From Nodosilinea sp. FACHB-141 (lineage in GTDB: Bacteria > Cyanobacteriota > Cyanobacteriia > Phormidesmidales > Phormidesmidaceae), in contig NZ_JACJPP010000013.1 in the NCBI RefSeq assembly GCF_014696135.1, positions 1 to 64,000 on the forward strand: 64,000 bases of DNA, written 5' to 3'. Both the position numbers and the translations under genes were made by a program. The stretch's first letter is position 1; the number at the start of each line of letters is the position of its first letter. Positions 62,943-64,000 of the stretch are shown one piece after another. The notes beneath the pieces are model-generated. The model saw nothing but the letters and a program-made list of their open reading frames with translations, was not told the DNA's origin and ran no database searches.

Positions 62943-63176
62943 TTAATTGTCGTATATCAAGCCTTCGGGCGCTTCAGGATTGTCTTCTAGATATTGGTCA
63001 AAGCCGGTTTTCTTAGGGATCTGATGCTGGTGCGAAACCTCGGCTCGCATCTCTTCCACCACGTCCCAGGCGGCAGCGGCTTCGGCAGAGGTTTCGCCCT
63101 TTTCGGCGGTGATTTGATGGGCGTAGTCGATTGCTTTTTGCAGCTCGTCTTGGAAGTCCTTGCTATCAACGCTCAT
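62943..63176 (-). CDS. CP12-like protein without cysteines
   Basis: The 77-residue protein aligns with CP12: an N-terminal helix (LQKAIDYAHQITAEKGETS), the core AAAAWDVVEEMRAEVSHQ and the C-terminal DQYLEDNPEAPEGLIYDN. CP12 is the thioredoxin-regulated scaffold that binds GAPDH and phosphoribulokinase in the Calvin cycle. All four expected cysteines are replaced: Thr and Ala in the N-terminal pair, Leu and Gly in the C-terminal pair. The AWD-VEE core and GAPDH-binding tail are kept, so binding may be redox-insensitive. The Shine-Dalgarno is good (AGGAGAAC about 8 bases before the ATG). Confidence 0.85.
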   Translation of the reverse strand: MSVDSKDFQDELQKAIDYAHQITAEKGETSAEAAAAWDVVEEMRAEVSHQHQIPKKTGFDQYLEDNPEAPEGLIYDN

Positions 63177-63302
63177 AGTCGTTCTCCTCTGAGATCATCT
63201 TCAAAGTGGATAGGCCTATCTTACCTGTCTCGCGATCGCCGCAGGCATTTCCTAAACAGAGCCGTTGTCGCAGCCTCCCTTAGAGGAAAAAAGGATGGTT
63301 AA

Positions 63303-63929
63303 TCAGTGCTCAAACACCCCCTGGTACAGGAGCAGGTCGAGGGCGACGAAGGTAGGCAAACAGCTAAAACAATCCTGCGCTAACTCCCACCGGCCCTCGC
63401 GCTTGAGCATGGCAGTCAGGGTTTGGTGAATGCTGTGCAGGTAGCGCACGTCATTGGCGGCGTAGCGCAGCTGCTCGTCGGAAAGATTCATAGCATTGCC
63501 CCAGTCAGAGCTTTGGGCGGTTTTGTCGAGTTCGATGCCCTCTAACTCTTTGACCAGCTCTTTAAGGCCGTGGCGAGGGCTATAGGTGCGGCTCAGTTTG
63601 CTAGCGATTTTGCTGCAAAACACCGGGGCCACGGTAATGCCCAGGTTGTGCTTGAGGGTGGCCAAATCGAACCGAGCAAAGTGAAACAGCTTGAGAATGT
63701 CTGGGGCTTCTAGCAGCTCTTTAAGTAGGGGCGCTTCTTTTTGGCCGAGTTCGATGCGCACTACCGATACATAGCCGTCAGCGTCAGAGAGCTGCACTAA
63801 GCAGAGGCGATCGCGCTGGGGCAGTAGACCCATGGTCTCGGTGTCACAGGCGATCGCGCTGGCCTGCCGATAGCGATCCAACAAGTCGGGGGTGAGGTCG
63901 CGATCGCAGATTTCAAAACCGTCGGCCAT
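63303..63929 (-). CDS. rnd: RNase D-like 3'-5' exonuclease
   Basis: The 208-residue DEDDy exonuclease has ACDTETMGLLPQRD (motif I), FHFARFDLATLK (motif II) and a C-terminal YAANDVRYLHSI (motif III with Tyr and Asp). It lacks an HRDC domain, unlike longer RNase D proteins. It probably trims tRNA or other RNA 3' ends. It is the last gene in the window; an ATG at 63929 fits the family. Nothing more is seen in the final 70 bases. Confidence 0.9.
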   Translation of the reverse strand: MADGFEICDRDLTPDLLDRYRQASAIACDTETMGLLPQRDRLCLVQLSDADGYVSVVRIELGQKEAPLLKELLEAPDILKLFHFARFDLATLKHNLGITVAPVFCSKIASKLSRTYSPRHGLKELVKELEGIELDKTAQSSDWGNAMNLSDEQLRYAANDVRYLHSIHQTLTAMLKREGRWELAQDCFSCLPTFVALDLLLYQGVFEH

Positions 63930-64000
63930 AGAGGTTCCTAATTGTTGTCAGATAAACCGGGCTGCCACGGGAAACAATCACTGTCCAGGGCTTGCTCCAG

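Noticed and set aside
1-64000. CRISPR array or prophage
   Set aside because: No regularly spaced repeats with unique spacers, cas genes, integrases or phage structural genes are seen anywhere in the window.
1-64000. HIP1 octamers (GCGATCGC) as a special regulatory system
   Set aside because: They are scattered inside genes throughout, which is the usual cyanobacterial pattern. No local clustering stands out.

Overview
This 64 kb window is chromosomal DNA of a cyanobacterium, probably a filamentous or Leptolyngbya/Nodosilinea-like lineage (the genus is inference). The evidence is a partial photosystem II D2 gene at the left edge, phylloquinone genes (menD and isochorismate synthase), a cyanobacterial flavodiiron protein, CP12, a CmpR-type regulator, a CcaA-type carbonic anhydrase, a COP23-domain protein, several cyanobacteria-only families (UPF0367, DUF1818, DUF1350, DUF1824, PAP/fibrillin), and frequent HIP1 octamers (GCGATCGC). 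Gene density is high, strands are mixed and operons are short, which is typical of the group.

Layout. 1-5.4 kb: psbD 5' end, a long AT-rich leader, UPF0367, an orphan CbiO-like ATPase, rpoZ-DUF1818, tRNA-Pro(GGG), a SigF-type sigma factor, a HAD phosphatase and a nitroreductase. 5.4-10.2 kb: trxA-folK-NUDIX operon, an alpha/beta hydrolase with a missing nucleophile, DUF1350, an anti-sigma-like ATPase and a DUF92 protein. 10.5-19.2 kb: a small membrane peptide, a CHASE2-GGDEF-EAL c-di-GMP enzyme, an atypical thioredoxin, ribD, a DegT aminotransferase, an ABC1/UbiB kinase and a membrane protein. 19.2-20.0 kb: a decayed region with a broken histidine kinase. 20-27.6 kb: coiled-coil DMT transporter, tRNA-Ser(GGA), two ferredoxins, an inositol-phosphatase-like enzyme, a J-domain/TPR protein overlapping hisZ, and a HAMP histidine kinase. 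27.6-33 kb: menD and menF, then a Flv1-type flavodiiron protein without a Flv3 gene beside it. 33.4-44.3 kb: WecG-type glycosyltransferase, exonuclease, WG-repeat lipoprotein, a second degenerate alpha/beta hydrolase, COP23, an AMIN/proline-rich/VirB10-like envelope protein, DUF1824, RadC and a lysine-free acidic repeat protein. 44.5-53.9 kb: fused CPBP protease, serine hydrolase, fabI, hisA, fibrillin, a short accessory stretch (GFA, nucleotidyltransferase) and CmpR. 54-64 kb: type I secretion pair (hlyD-like and a cNMP-domain ABC exporter), lipoprotein, carbonic anhydrase, two exported or membrane unknowns, an RRM protein, a cysteine-free CP12 and RNase D.

Themes. Several genes concern carbon and redox control in photosynthesis (CmpR, CcaA, CP12, Flv1, thioredoxins, ferredoxins), but they are scattered, not one operon. 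No CRISPR array, complete insertion sequence, prophage or obvious defence island is visible. The most unusual items are a CP12 with all four regulatory cysteines replaced, a flavodiiron protein with a replaced diiron motif and no adjacent partner, two alpha/beta hydrolases with incomplete catalytic triads, and an acidic repeat protein lacking Lys, Cys, His and Trp that could be a substrate of the nearby type I exporter (inference).
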